A stretch of 64,000 nucleotides of DNA from Devosia sp. (GTDB lineage Bacteria; Pseudomonadota; Alphaproteobacteria; Rhizobiales; Devosiaceae): positions 3,001,001 through 3,065,000 of the forward strand of contig CP051235.1 in assembly GCA_017794705.1 (NCBI GenBank). Direction: 5' to 3'. The position numbers were made by a program, and so were the translations under genes. The notes below the pieces were generated by a model that worked only from the letters and a program-made list of their open reading frames with translations, made no database searches and had not been told where the DNA came from. Shown piece by piece: positions 8,392 to 16,454 of this stretch; within the stretch, counting starts at the first letter, position 1; each line of letters begins with the position of its first letter.

Positions 8392-9739
8392 GAAGCTTGG
8401 CGAATTGCTCGTCAACGTGGAGCAGGCGGAGCAGGAACTATCATATGAAACGACTGATGGGTCTGAAGCAGCACGAAAACTAACCGGCTCGTATTACACC
8501 CCGCTGGATGTCGCCCGGCACTTTTGGAACGAACATTTTTCTTCAAGAAAAATAACGTCGTCGGCAAAAGCACATGAGTTTATTTCAGGAAATGTATTCG
8601 TCGAGCCATCGGCAGGCTCGGGAATACTTATTTTTTCTCTGATTGAAAAGCTTGCTTGTCTTGGCGTCGGCCCGAAATCTGTGGCTCAGATTAACATTAA
8701 CGTTGTAGACATCAATGCGGGTGCCTTGAACTTTATATACTCGAAGCTGAACGAACTCGAGGATTTTTCTGGCTGTAAGTTCGAATCGGTCAAGTATATA
8801 AATTCGGACTTTCTGAAACTGAAGCTTCCCAGTACCGACCTCCCGATTATGGTTTTTGGAAATCCGCCGTTCGTCAAGAACGATCAACTGATCTCCGTTT
8901 GGTCCAACTCCTTCGCCGACTTCCTTGAAGCATCAATCGAAATTGCCGGAGTTGATGGGGCTGTTCAACTAATATTGCCACTGTCGATAAATTTTGGGCG
9001 AAACTACTCTGCTCTTCGAGAAAATATACGACGCAGACAGTATGAAGTGAGGATTTCTAGTTTTGATAATATTCCCGATACGCTTTTCAAGTCGGGGAAA
9101 CCAATGCACACAAACTCAAATAAGGCAAACAGTCAAAGGTGCTCGATCATATGTCTGCTTCCCTCAGATAGTTATTCACTATCAGTGTCACCATTGCATC
9201 GCTGGTCGAGAAAAGAGCGGACCGAGTTTCTTAATAGAAGCGTGGGGTACTTCGAAGGCACAACGTATTCGTTAGACGATCAATTCCCTCGGATTCAAAG
9301 TGATCGCATCGTTAGGTACCTAAAAGCTGCGGAATGCGCGTCAGAAAGAGTTTCTGATTGGATTTCCCAGTCGGGGGAGCATTCACTTTTCATTTCTAAT
9401 GTCGCCCGCAATTTTATTGGCATTCGAGATGGCAAATCGGGGTCCAGCCACGAACTAAAGTTCGAAACTAGATCGCGGTTTCTCGCTGCTTTTTTGATTT
9501 TTTCATCTGACTTGTATTTTGATTACTGGTTGACCGTGGGAGATGGATTCCACGTCACGAAGGCGAACTTGATGGGTTTTCCTGTCGCTAAATCCCTGTC
9601 TGACCGACTTGAAGCTGGTCAACCGATTGCGGAGTATTACTGGAGGGCCAAGGAAAAATTTGCAAAAACCAAGAAGAACGCCGGAAAAAGTGTGAAGTCA
9701 TTCGATTTTTCTGGCGAAATGCCTACCCTCTACGAATGA
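8303..9739 (+). CDS. N6-adenine DNA methyltransferase of the restriction-modification operon
   Basis: About 478 residues from the ATG at 8303. The true start is uncertain: TTG 8291, TTG 8405 and GTG 8417 are in frame, and the ATG choice overlaps the HNH gene by 89 bases. A YYTP segment (about 64-67), motif I FVEPSAGSG (about 99-107) and catalytic motif IV GNPPF (Asn at about 187) identify an amino-methyltransferase of the N6-adenine gamma-like class. The roughly 280 residues after motif IV would hold the target-recognition domain. Low GC and AT-rich codons match the two upstream genes. Together they resemble systems that use one C5 and one N6A enzyme to protect the two strands of an asymmetric site. 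Confidence 0.88.
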   Translation: MEGNSACRLKQVSNPKTNISQGVSNSEWVKKLGELLVNVEQAEQELSYETTDGSEAARKLTGSYYTPLDVARHFWNEHFSSRKITSSAKAHEFISGNVFVEPSAGSGILIFSLIEKLACLGVGPKSVAQININVVDINAGALNFIYSKLNELEDFSGCKFESVKYINSDFLKLKLPSTDLPIMVFGNPPFVKNDQLISVWSNSFADFLEASIEIAGVDGAVQLILPLSINFGRNYSALRENIRRRQYEVRISSFDNIPDTLFKSGKPMHTNSNKANSQRCSIICLLPSDSYSLSVSPLHRWSRKERTEFLNRSVGYFEGTTYSLDDQFPRIQSDRIVRYLKAAECASERVSDWISQSGEHSLFISNVARNFIGIRDGKSGSSHELKFETRSRFLAAFLIFSSDLYFDYWLTVGDGFHVTKANLMGFPVAKSLSDRLEAGQPIAEYYWRAKEKFAKTKKNAGKSVKSFDFSGEMPTLYE

Positions 9740-9829
9740 TACTGGAACTTGAATTCGAGGCTAGCTCCCGCTGCGCTTCACTTAATTTGCGAGTGGCCCG
9801 CGCCTCAGGATGAGGGCTGAAGTGTGCCG

Positions 9830-9911
9830 CTACTCGCCCAGATGAAAGTCGAGGCTGTCGAGTTCCATTTCCTTGAGCCTCTTAATTTCATCCCGCAGCC
9901 GCGCCGCTGCG
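9830..9911 (-). pseudogene. Diverged remnant of a uvrB 3' end
   Basis: Read on the minus strand this encodes [18 protein letters not shown] followed by DFHLGE and a stop at 9830-9832. The intact UvrB ends [18 protein letters not shown] followed by DGGIE. The DNA match runs for about 70 bases with many third-position changes, so this is the UVR-domain end of a different uvrB allele rather than a recent duplication. No start or upstream coding sequence is present. Confidence 0.8.
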
Positions 9912-9985
9912 CCATTCAAGCATAGCTCTCATGGCCTTCTCACCTAAATCAGTCCACCGGACTGATTTTGCCTTCGGCACGGATC
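9905..9985 (-). repeat. Palindromic repeat copy, right side of the island
   Basis: Contains the palindrome AAATCAGTCC-ACC-GGACTGATTT (9945-9967) and, on the minus strand, GAGAAGGCCATGAGAGCTATG. It pairs as an inverted copy with 6200-6275 and is partly duplicated at 10048-10125. Confidence 0.65.
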
Positions 9986-10008
9986 GAAGTTTCATAAATT
10001 CGAACCCG

Positions 10009-10045
10009 CTATTCGCCGAGGTGGGAATCCAGGCTGTCCGCCTCT
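10009..10045 (-). pseudogene. Second, shorter uvrB 3'-end remnant
   Basis: The minus strand reads ADSLDSHLGE then stop (10009-10011), nearly the same final residues as the remnant at 9830. It lies between two palindromic repeats, giving an alternation of uvrB end and repeat next to the intact gene. Confidence 0.6.
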
Positions 10046-10047
10046 CG

Positions 10048-10125
10048 ACCATAGGTCTCGTGGCCTTCTCGCCCAAAATCGATTCACTGGATCGATTTTG
10101 CGGACATTCTGTACGCCGGTTCGAA
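10048..10125 (-). repeat. Second palindromic repeat copy beside uvrB
   Basis: Contains an AAAATCGATT-CACTG-GATCGATTTT palindrome centred near 10087 and, on the minus strand, GGCGAGAAGGCCACGAGACC, matching the copy at 9905-9985. Confidence 0.6.
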
Positions 10126-10141
10126 GTCCATCACCTTCCGT

Positions 10142-12712
10142 TCACTCGATCCCGCCGTCGAGGACGTCGAGCTCGAGTTCTTTCAACCGTTTAATCTCAT
10201 CCCGCAACCTTGCCGCCTTCTCAAACTCAAGATTCGTCGCCGCCTCGCGCATGTCATTCTCCAGCCCCTTGATGGTGGCGGCGAGGTTGTTGCCGATGCG
10301 GTTGGCTTCCTTGCCGTCTTTGCCTTTGCCGATCGATACGGTGACGTGGTCGCGTTCGTAGACTGAGTCCACGATGTCCTTGATGTTGGACTTGATGGAC
10401 TGCGGGGTGATGCCGTGTTCCTGGTTGTAGGCGACCTGTTTTTCGCGACGGCGGTCGGTTTCGGCGAGGGCGCGTTCCATCGAGCCGGTGATGTGATCGG
10501 CGTAGAGGATGACGCGGCCGTCGACGTTGCGGGCTGCTCGTCCAATTGTCTGGATCAGGCTGGTTTCGGACCTGAGGAAGCCTTCCTTGTCGGCATCGAG
10601 AATGGCGACCAGGGCGCATTCGGGAATGTCGAGGCCTTCACGCAGCAGGTTGATGCCGATGAGCACGTCGAAGGCGCCGAGGCGGAGATCGCGGATGATC
10701 TCGATGCGCTCGATCGTGTCGACGTCCGAATGCATGTAGCGTACGCGGATGCCCTGTTCGTGCATATATTCGGTGAGGTCTTCGGCCATCTTCTTGGTGA
10801 GCGTGGTCAAAAGGGTGCGGTAGCCTTGTTTGGCGACCTTGCGGACCTCGTCGATGACATCGTCGACCTGGGTGGAGGCCGGGCGGATCTCGACCGGGGG
10901 GTCCGTCAAGCCAGTAGGGCGGATGACCTGTTCGGCGAAGACGCCGCCGGTCTGGTCCATTTCCCATGAGCCGGGGGTGGCCGAGACATAGACCGACTGC
11001 GGGCGCATGGCGTTCCATTCCTCGAAGCGCAGGGGGCGATTGTCCATGCAGGAGGGCAGGCGGAAGCCATATTCGGCCAGGGTCGCCTTGCGGCGGAAGT
11101 CGCCGCGGTACATGGCGCCGAGCTGGCCGACGGTGACGTGGCTTTCGTCGATGAAGACGAGGGCATTGTCGGGCAGATATTCGAACAGCGTCGGGGGCGG
11201 TTCGCCGGGCAGGCGGCCGGTGAGATAGCGCGAGTAGTTTTCAATGCCGGCGCAGGAGCCGGTCGCCTCCATCATTTCGAGATCGAAAGTGGTGCGCTGT
11301 TCGAGCCGCTGGGCCTCGAGGAAGCGGCCGGCAGTGTTGAGCTCTTCGAGGCGGCCCTTCAACTCGGTCTTGATGCTTTTCATCGCCTGATTGAGGGTGG
11401 GGCGCGGGGTGACATAGTGGGAATTGGCGTAGATGCGGACGGTTTTCAGCGTCTCGTATTTCTTGCCGGTGAGGGGATCGAACTCGACGATGCTCTCGAT
11501 CTCGTCGCCGAACAGGGTGACGCGCCAGGCCGAGCTTTCGAGGTGGGCCGGGAAGATTTCGACAGTATCGCCACGGACGCGGAACGAGCCGCGGACGAAG
11601 GCGGCCTCGTTGCGCTTGTATTGCAGGGCGACGAGATCGGCGAGCAGCTGGCGCTGGTCGATTTTCTGGCCGGTGGCGAGATCGAAGACCATGGCGGTGT
11701 AGGTTTCCACCGAGCCGATACCATAGATGCAGGAGACCGAGGCGACGATGATGACGTCGTCGCGTTCGAGCAGGGCGCGCGTGGCCGAGTGGCGCATGCG
11801 GTCGATCTGCTCGTTGATGGTGGATTCCTTTTCGATATAGGTGTCGGTGCGCGGGACGTAGGCCTCCGGCTGGTAATAGTCGTAATAGGAGACGAAATAT
11901 TCGACCGCGTTGTCCGGGAAGAACTGTTTGAACTCGCCAAAGAGCTGGGCGGCCAGCGTCTTGTTGGGGGCAAGGATCAGGGCGGGGCGCTGGGTGCGGG
12001 CGATGGTCTGGGCGACCGTGTAGGTCTTGCCCGAGCCGGTGACGCCGAGGAGGACCTGATCGGTTTCGCCCTGGTTGATGCCCTCGACCAGTTCGGCGAT
12101 GGCGGTGGGCTGGTCGCCTTTCGGCTCATATTCGGTGGAGAGGCGGAAGGGGATGTTGCCTTCCAGCTTTTCGGGGCGCTCGGGGCGGTGGGGCACCCAT
12201 GCGGGAGCGCCCTCGACCTCGGCGCGGCCGTGCTCGATGAGGGATTGAAGGGCCTGTACGGTGGCAGTGACGCCGGAGCCGTCGGGGTTTTGCGCCGGTT
12301 CAGTTGTTGGCTGGCGGGCGATGTGGACGGCTTCGTTGAGCTTTTTCAGGACTTCGGGGTTCTTGGCGGCTTCGCGGCTGATATCGCGGGCGGAGACGTG
12401 GCCGAAGCCGGCCTGCTCGTTCTCCCCGAAGCCATCGAGGTTCGTCGGGCGCTCGACCGAGTTCGCCTTTGACTTGGGCGAACGTTTGGACATGCCGGTC
12501 TTGGTGTCCGGGTTGGATGTTTTGACGGTGCGGCGCTTCTCGGCTTCCGTTTTAGGCTGCTGAGCGGCTTCCCGGTCCAGCCGCCGCTTGTTGCGCAGGC
12601 GTTCCTGGGGGAGGGGCTTTGAAAATGTCGCTTCCTCGGCTTTCTCGATCTCGCCGAGGAAATCATCGATGGAGAAATCGGGTTTTTGCGGCCGTTGCGA
12701 ATTGGAAGGCAT
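10142..12712 (-). CDS. uvrB: Excinuclease ABC subunit B
   Basis: An 856-residue UvrB, the damage-verifying helicase-like subunit of nucleotide-excision repair that works with UvrA and UvrC. Walker A GVTGSGKT is at about 223-230. The [12 protein letters not shown] beta-hairpin, the DEAD-box-like FIDESHV, helicase motif [11 protein letters not shown] and the C-terminal UVR domain ([19 protein letters not shown]) are all visible. The canonical protein starts near [14 protein letters not shown], so there is an extra N-terminal region of about 190 residues, basic and low in complexity, as seen in related Hyphomicrobiales. No GTTC-N7-GTTC SOS box was seen upstream. Its 3' end faces the island and is duplicated as remnants there. 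Confidence 0.97.
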   Translation of the reverse strand: MPSNSQRPQKPDFSIDDFLGEIEKAEEATFSKPLPQERLRNKRRLDREAAQQPKTEAEKRRTVKTSNPDTKTGMSKRSPKSKANSVERPTNLDGFGENEQAGFGHVSARDISREAAKNPEVLKKLNEAVHIARQPTTEPAQNPDGSGVTATVQALQSLIEHGRAEVEGAPAWVPHRPERPEKLEGNIPFRLSTEYEPKGDQPTAIAELVEGINQGETDQVLLGVTGSGKTYTVAQTIARTQRPALILAPNKTLAAQLFGEFKQFFPDNAVEYFVSYYDYYQPEAYVPRTDTYIEKESTINEQIDRMRHSATRALLERDDVIIVASVSCIYGIGSVETYTAMVFDLATGQKIDQRQLLADLVALQYKRNEAAFVRGSFRVRGDTVEIFPAHLESSAWRVTLFGDEIESIVEFDPLTGKKYETLKTVRIYANSHYVTPRPTLNQAMKSIKTELKGRLEELNTAGRFLEAQRLEQRTTFDLEMMEATGSCAGIENYSRYLTGRLPGEPPPTLFEYLPDNALVFIDESHVTVGQLGAMYRGDFRRKATLAEYGFRLPSCMDNRPLRFEEWNAMRPQSVYVSATPGSWEMDQTGGVFAEQVIRPTGLTDPPVEIRPASTQVDDVIDEVRKVAKQGYRTLLTTLTKKMAEDLTEYMHEQGIRVRYMHSDVDTIERIEIIRDLRLGAFDVLIGINLLREGLDIPECALVAILDADKEGFLRSETSLIQTIGRAARNVDGRVILYADHITGSMERALAETDRRREKQVAYNQEHGITPQSIKSNIKDIVDSVYERDHVTVSIGKGKDGKEANRIGNNLAATIKGLENDMREAATNLEFEKAARLRDEIKRLKELELDVLDGGIE

Positions 12713-13060
12713 GGGCGGACCTGCTGCGAGTCGGGCGTTTGTCGGATCGGTCTAGCATAGATAGGGACGCGGCCAGAATTTGTCAGCAGGGGCGCGCGCA
12801 TTCAAGCGGGAACCAAGGGGCCGGTCGGGCGTTCCCTTCCCGATATCGGGCCGTGTCAACCGGCCACGACGGCACAGGGCACGCGATCGGTTTTGCCGGT
12901 TTCCCCCGCGACCTCGGGATTGGTACCCACCCTTGTCCCGTCCGGCCCGGTATTTTCCTTAAACAGAGTCCCTGTATTCCTGAAGACTAGCGAGCCTCGT
13001 CATTGCGACGCGCTGCTCGGCGCTCTAACCTCGGCGTCGTTGCGATCAGGAAGGTCTGAA
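12713..13060. other. Intergenic region between divergent uvrB and HNH genes
   Basis: 348 bases with no convincing gene. It must contain both divergent promoters. A longer in-frame extension of the HNH gene back to 12893 encodes Pro/Ser-rich sequence unlike the family and is rejected. An inverted GGGAAC/GTTCCC pair lies at about 12799-12833; its role is unknown. Confidence 0.6.
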
Positions 13061-13939
13061 ATGGCGAAAGCCGTTTTTACATCAAAAGTCGGCTCGATAT
13101 ACGACGACAATGTGGAAAGCAGGTATCACTTTCCGCGAACATATTTGAACTTTGTGCAGGAATCTGTCGGCGATTTAGTTGTGTATTACCAGCCTCGACG
13201 CGGCGGGAACATGAGCTATTTCGCTGTGGCGGAGGTCAAGGGAATCCGTCCTGACCCTGAAAACGATAATCTATTTTACGCCGATATCGGAAACTACATC
13301 GACTTCGAACGTGAGGTGCCGTTTTCCGAGTCCGGTCACTTTTATGAATCCGCGCTGCAGAAATCTGATGGCTCTTCAAATAGAGGTGCTTTCGGCCGCT
13401 CAGTAAGAATCATTGAGGATCGAGAGTTTGATGCGATCGTCGCCGCCGGGTTTGCAGTTGCCCCCAGTTGGCCGGATGCGTTTGCGGCCGAGCAAATTGC
13501 TGGTTTTGCCGAGTTGGAGCAGGCGCCTTTTGGTACGCAACGCGAAATGCAGGTCCTTTCTCGGCCCTTTCGAGATCGTGCTTTTACTCGAAATGTCCAA
13601 AGGGCCTATGACCGGCGTTGTGCGGTGACAGGATTGCGCATTCTCAATGGCGGAGGAAGGCCGGAGGTTCAGGCAGCGCATATTTGGTCTGTCGCAAACG
13701 GGGGCCCAGACTCAGTTCGGAACGGCTTGGCCTTGTCGAGCACAATGCACTGGATGTTCGACCGAGGTCTAATTTCTTTCAGTGAGCAATATGACATTGA
13801 CGTTGCAGCGGAAAAAGTTCCGGAAGAAGTTCGGCGCCTAATCAACCCGACTGGCAAATTGATCGTACCCGAAGACATTTCGTTGCGCCCGAGCCCCAAT
13901 TTCTTGCGGATGCATAACTCTGTTAAAGCTGGAGCCTAG
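13061..13939 (+). CDS. HNH endonuclease with EVE/PUA-like N-terminal domain
   Basis: A 292-residue protein; the ATG at 13061 follows CAGGAAGG. Residues 1-125 (KVGSIYDDNVESRYHFP, VGDLVVYYQPRRGG, MSYFAVAEVKGI, DIGNYIDFEREVPF) resemble the beta-barrel EVE/PUA-like folds that read modified bases. Residues 170-240 form an HNH_2-type nuclease: a single Cys in RRCAVTGL, QAAHIWSVANGGPD with His at about 207, the Asn in SVRNGLALS and STMHWMFDRG with His at about 230. Such fusions are known or predicted modification-dependent restriction enzymes. GC is somewhat below neighbouring genes. A small ORF follows one base after the stop. The modified base recognised is unknown. Confidence 0.8.
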   Translation: MAKAVFTSKVGSIYDDNVESRYHFPRTYLNFVQESVGDLVVYYQPRRGGNMSYFAVAEVKGIRPDPENDNLFYADIGNYIDFEREVPFSESGHFYESALQKSDGSSNRGAFGRSVRIIEDREFDAIVAAGFAVAPSWPDAFAAEQIAGFAELEQAPFGTQREMQVLSRPFRDRAFTRNVQRAYDRRCAVTGLRILNGGGRPEVQAAHIWSVANGGPDSVRNGLALSSTMHWMFDRGLISFSEQYDIDVAAEKVPEEVRRLINPTGKLIVPEDISLRPSPNFLRMHNSVKAGA

Positions 13940-13940
13940 T

Positions 13941-14168
13941 ATGAAGTTCGAACAATGGATGCGGGCAGTCACTACAGAACTCCAATCACGCTACTGTCTG
14001 AGTGAAGCTGATTTGGGTTGGGACGAGTCGCTGAAAGCGCGTTACTTCGGCTACGACCTGTCCCCGTCGGATTTCATTGAATGGTTCGCTGAAAAGTATG
14101 GGCTATCGGCGCTGGAAACCTCATACGGGCTTCCCCCTAAATCCCGTTCTCGTTCAAAAAACCCCTGA
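13941..14168 (+). CDS. Small acidic protein paired with the HNH nuclease
   Basis: A 75-residue protein whose ATG lies one base after the HNH stop, implying co-expression. Aromatic and acidic residues dominate (FEQWMRAVTTELQSRYCLS, WDESLKARYFGYDLSPSDF). The pattern of a short helix, an acidic segment and a second helix resembles small phage/plasmid-type proteins such as DUF5419, but this similarity is from memory and weak. The C-terminal ten codons overlap the convergent hydrolase gene. It could be an accessory or regulatory partner of the nuclease; no function is assigned. Confidence 0.5.
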   Translation: MKFEQWMRAVTTELQSRYCLSEADLGWDESLKARYFGYDLSPSDFIEWFAEKYGLSALETSYGLPPKSRSRSKNP

Positions 14169-15654
14169 TGGCGTTGGAGCAGACTTGCCAGGCGGGTTCG
14201 CTGTCGACCAGGATGTGGTTGCGGCTTTCGAGGGGGACGAAGGTGGCGTTGGGGATGGCGGCGGCGAGGGCGCGGCCTTGATCGAGGGGGATGCGCTGGT
14301 CGTATTTTGAGTGGATGACGATGGTGGGGACGCTGACATCGGCGAGGCGGTGGCGGACGTCTATGAGGCCGAAGGCATCCTGGAAGCGGGCGGCGTTTTT
14401 GGGGGAGGTGGTGCGGCGCTGGAATTCGTCGAACCAGTTGAGTTCCTCTGCCGTCGCGTCGGGCATGAAGGTTTGCGAAAAGATGTGGCGGTAGGCCGGA
14501 TTGTCGGTGCCCCAGCCGACTTCGGTGAGGGTGCGGACGGCTACGCGGCGGGCCTTTTCCTCTTCGGTGGCCGAGATTTTCCAGCCGGCGGCATAGCCGG
14601 AGATCAGGATGAGGCCGGAGACGCGCTCGGGATGGCGCACGGCATATTCGATGGAGACGGCGCAGCCCTGTGAAATGCCGAGCAGGGGGAAGCGCTGCAG
14701 TTCCAGCTTGTCGGCGACGGCCTCGAGATCGGTGACGAAGGCATCAAAGCTGAGGTCGGCGACATCCCAGTCAGAAAGGCCACAGCCACGTTCGTCATAA
14801 CGGATGAAGGTGCGGCCCTTGGCGGCGGCGGCAAAGCTCTTGCCCCAGATGGGGCTGTCCCAATCGAACTCGAGATGGTTGAGCCAGTTGGCGGCCTTGA
14901 GCAGCGGCGGGCCGGAGCCGATGGTGGCAAAGGCGATCTTGGCGCCGTCGGCGGCCTCGCAAAAGCCGATGCGCTGGGCGCGCAGGGCGCGGGACTGCGG
15001 GCTGAGGCGGGGCGGGGCGACGGGGTCGGCAGGTTGCGCGGCGGTTTGCGTGGGGGCCGGCGTCCGGGCGGCGGCCGCGTCGGCGCGTTCGGGATCGACT
15101 TCGCGCCAGAGGCGCTGCCATTTGGCAGCGGCCAGCCCATCCAGTTCGGGATGAGTGGCGAGCAGCTGGAGGACGGTGGCGCGGGCGACGGCGGCATCCT
15201 CGCGCTCGGCGGTGAGCCAGGCATCGAAACCCTCGGCACCGGCACCATCCAGCCCGTCCAGAAAGACGCGGTCGAGCGTTTCGGCCATGTGTTCGAGGGT
15301 TTTCAGATCGGGCGGCGAGTCGGGTTGGCGCAGGCGGGCGTGAATATCGTTGATGTCGACGGTTGCGCCCTGGCGCTCGAAGGCGACGCGTTCACGACCG
15401 GCGAGAATGCGCGGCCGGTCGGGGTCATCGACGATCTTGCGGAGCTTTGTCAGGGACCAGCGAAGGGCAGCCTTGGGGTCGTCGGGCAGGTCCCAGAGCA
15501 GTTCGCAGAGACGCTCGCGGCGGTGCGGGCGGGCGGTGGCGGCGAGATAGCCAAGCAGGGCGCGGGTTTTTTTGGAGGCAGGCAGGGGCACGGGCGTGCC
15601 GTCGGCGACAACGCGCAGCTCACCCATCAGACTGATCTCGAGCCCAGGCACCAC
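14137..15654 (-). CDS. Alpha/beta hydrolase fused to an N-terminal BTAD/winged-helix-like domain
   Basis: 505 residues from a GTG at 15654. Residues 1-100 (KTRALLGYLAATARPHRRER, LLWDLPDDPKAALRWSLTKL) resemble the DNA-binding winged helix of SARP/BTAD regulators, followed by helical repeats to about 180 and a Pro/Ala linker. Residues 225-500 are an alpha/beta hydrolase: nucleophile elbow GISQGC with Ser at about 328, acid Asp at about 452 in SKYDQRIP and His at about 480 in ESRNHIL. The combination is found in proteins annotated as adenylate-cyclase-like or regulatory hydrolases. Whether it binds DNA or hydrolyses a ligand is not known. It overlaps the end of the convergent small ORF at 14141-14168. 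Confidence 0.8.
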   Translation of the reverse strand: MVPGLEISLMGELRVVADGTPVPLPASKKTRALLGYLAATARPHRRERLCELLWDLPDDPKAALRWSLTKLRKIVDDPDRPRILAGRERVAFERQGATVDINDIHARLRQPDSPPDLKTLEHMAETLDRVFLDGLDGAGAEGFDAWLTAEREDAAVARATVLQLLATHPELDGLAAAKWQRLWREVDPERADAAAARTPAPTQTAAQPADPVAPPRLSPQSRALRAQRIGFCEAADGAKIAFATIGSGPPLLKAANWLNHLEFDWDSPIWGKSFAAAAKGRTFIRYDERGCGLSDWDVADLSFDAFVTDLEAVADKLELQRFPLLGISQGCAVSIEYAVRHPERVSGLILISGYAAGWKISATEEEKARRVAVRTLTEVGWGTDNPAYRHIFSQTFMPDATAEELNWFDEFQRRTTSPKNAARFQDAFGLIDVRHRLADVSVPTIVIHSKYDQRIPLDQGRALAAAIPNATFVPLESRNHILVDSEPAWQVCSNAIRGFLNENGI

Positions 15655-15903
15655 TGGATCCCCCGTTTTCGGAGAAATTCAACGCTCAGGGGCTTGGAAT
15701 ACCACTGGCGTTACAACGCTGACAACAACGGAGCGCGATCATTGAGCGCGCCAGCAGAACCGCACGGCCCGGTTTTGACACCCCGCCTGATTTTGGCTGG
15801 GTCCCTCTTACGCCGTGCGGGAACAGATGAACAGACATGGCGCGCGCCGTTTTGCCGGACCTGGAGCCGGGACGCCGGGCGCTGAAAAACAGGATTATTC
15901 AAG

Positions 15904-16356
15904 ATGGACTATTCACTCAGCCGCCTCGGCGCTGTGCAGATCGTCACGCTGGCCGGGCCGGTGGATCGCAAGTCGGCGGGGACGCTTTATGACGTGCTTT
16001 TGAAATGTGTGGGCTGGCGCGGTGCGCGGCTTGCGGTTGACCTGTCGCGGGTGACGCGGCTGACCCGGGCCGGTGCGCGCGGGATCATCGTTGCCGCCAA
16101 ACTGGCCGAGGCGACGGGCGGGGAAATGCGAATCTGCGGCGCCAAGCCGATGGTGTTCGTATTCCTGCGCGGCCTCGGATTCGAACCGTTCATGAAGATC
16201 GACCGCACGCTTGCCGAGGGTCTGGCGATCCTTGGGCGGGACGATGCGGGGGTACTCGATGCCGCGGCCCCGGAGCTGGCGCTGCCGGAGCTGTTCCGGC
16301 CAGCGAATGATCCGGCCCCGGGTTTGCGACGGATGTCGACCGGCACGGACGCCTGA
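15904..16356 (+). CDS. STAS domain protein
   Basis: A 150-residue protein with an anti-sigma-factor-antagonist-like STAS fold over residues 1-105. The pattern is beta strand (VQIVTLAGPVD), helix (GTLYDVLLKC), strand (ARLAVDLSRVTRLT), helix with small residues (AGARGIIVAAKLAEATG) and a final strand (EMRICGAKP). The usual phosphorylatable Ser after the DLS strand is replaced by a Thr/Arg context (TRLTRAGARG), so regulation by phosphorylation is uncertain. A 45-residue Ala/Pro-rich tail follows. The ATG is at 15904 with AGGA upstream. Partners are unknown; it lies next to a DUF1127 gene, not to a sigma factor. Confidence 0.8.
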   Translation: MDYSLSRLGAVQIVTLAGPVDRKSAGTLYDVLLKCVGWRGARLAVDLSRVTRLTRAGARGIIVAAKLAEATGGEMRICGAKPMVFVFLRGLGFEPFMKIDRTLAEGLAILGRDDAGVLDAAAPELALPELFRPANDPAPGLRRMSTGTDA

Positions 16357-16454
16357 GCGGGCATCACCCACCAACCAAGAATTTTGACCTGAACGGCGCA
16401 GCGAAGCGTGCGGATGGCACGGCTGTGGCCGGAACCCATGAACTGGAGAATGAG

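Larger units (their letters stand above)
9740..10141. other. Non-coding junction between island and uvrB
   Basis: No intact gene. The 402 bases hold two uvrB 3'-end remnants and two palindromic repeats in the minus orientation, listed separately. A 62-codon minus ORF at 9888-10076 is made of the repeats themselves and is not considered a gene. Confidence 0.75.

Noticed and set aside
9888..10076. 62-codon minus-strand ORF between the island and uvrB
   Set aside because: Made of two copies of the palindromic repeat plus a uvrB remnant in another frame; no ribosome site and no family.
11138..12472. Plus-strand open frame of 444 codons inside uvrB
   Set aside because: Antisense to UvrB, Gly/Asp/Ala-rich with no motifs.
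12799..12833. LexA/SOS box upstream of uvrB
   Set aside because: The GGGAAC/GTTCCC pair is inverted and too widely spaced; no GTTC-N7-GTTC direct repeat as expected for alphaproteobacterial LexA.
12893..13060. Longer start for the EVE-HNH gene
   Set aside because: The extra 56 residues are Pro/Ser-rich without family similarity; the ATG at 13061 has a proper ribosome-binding site.
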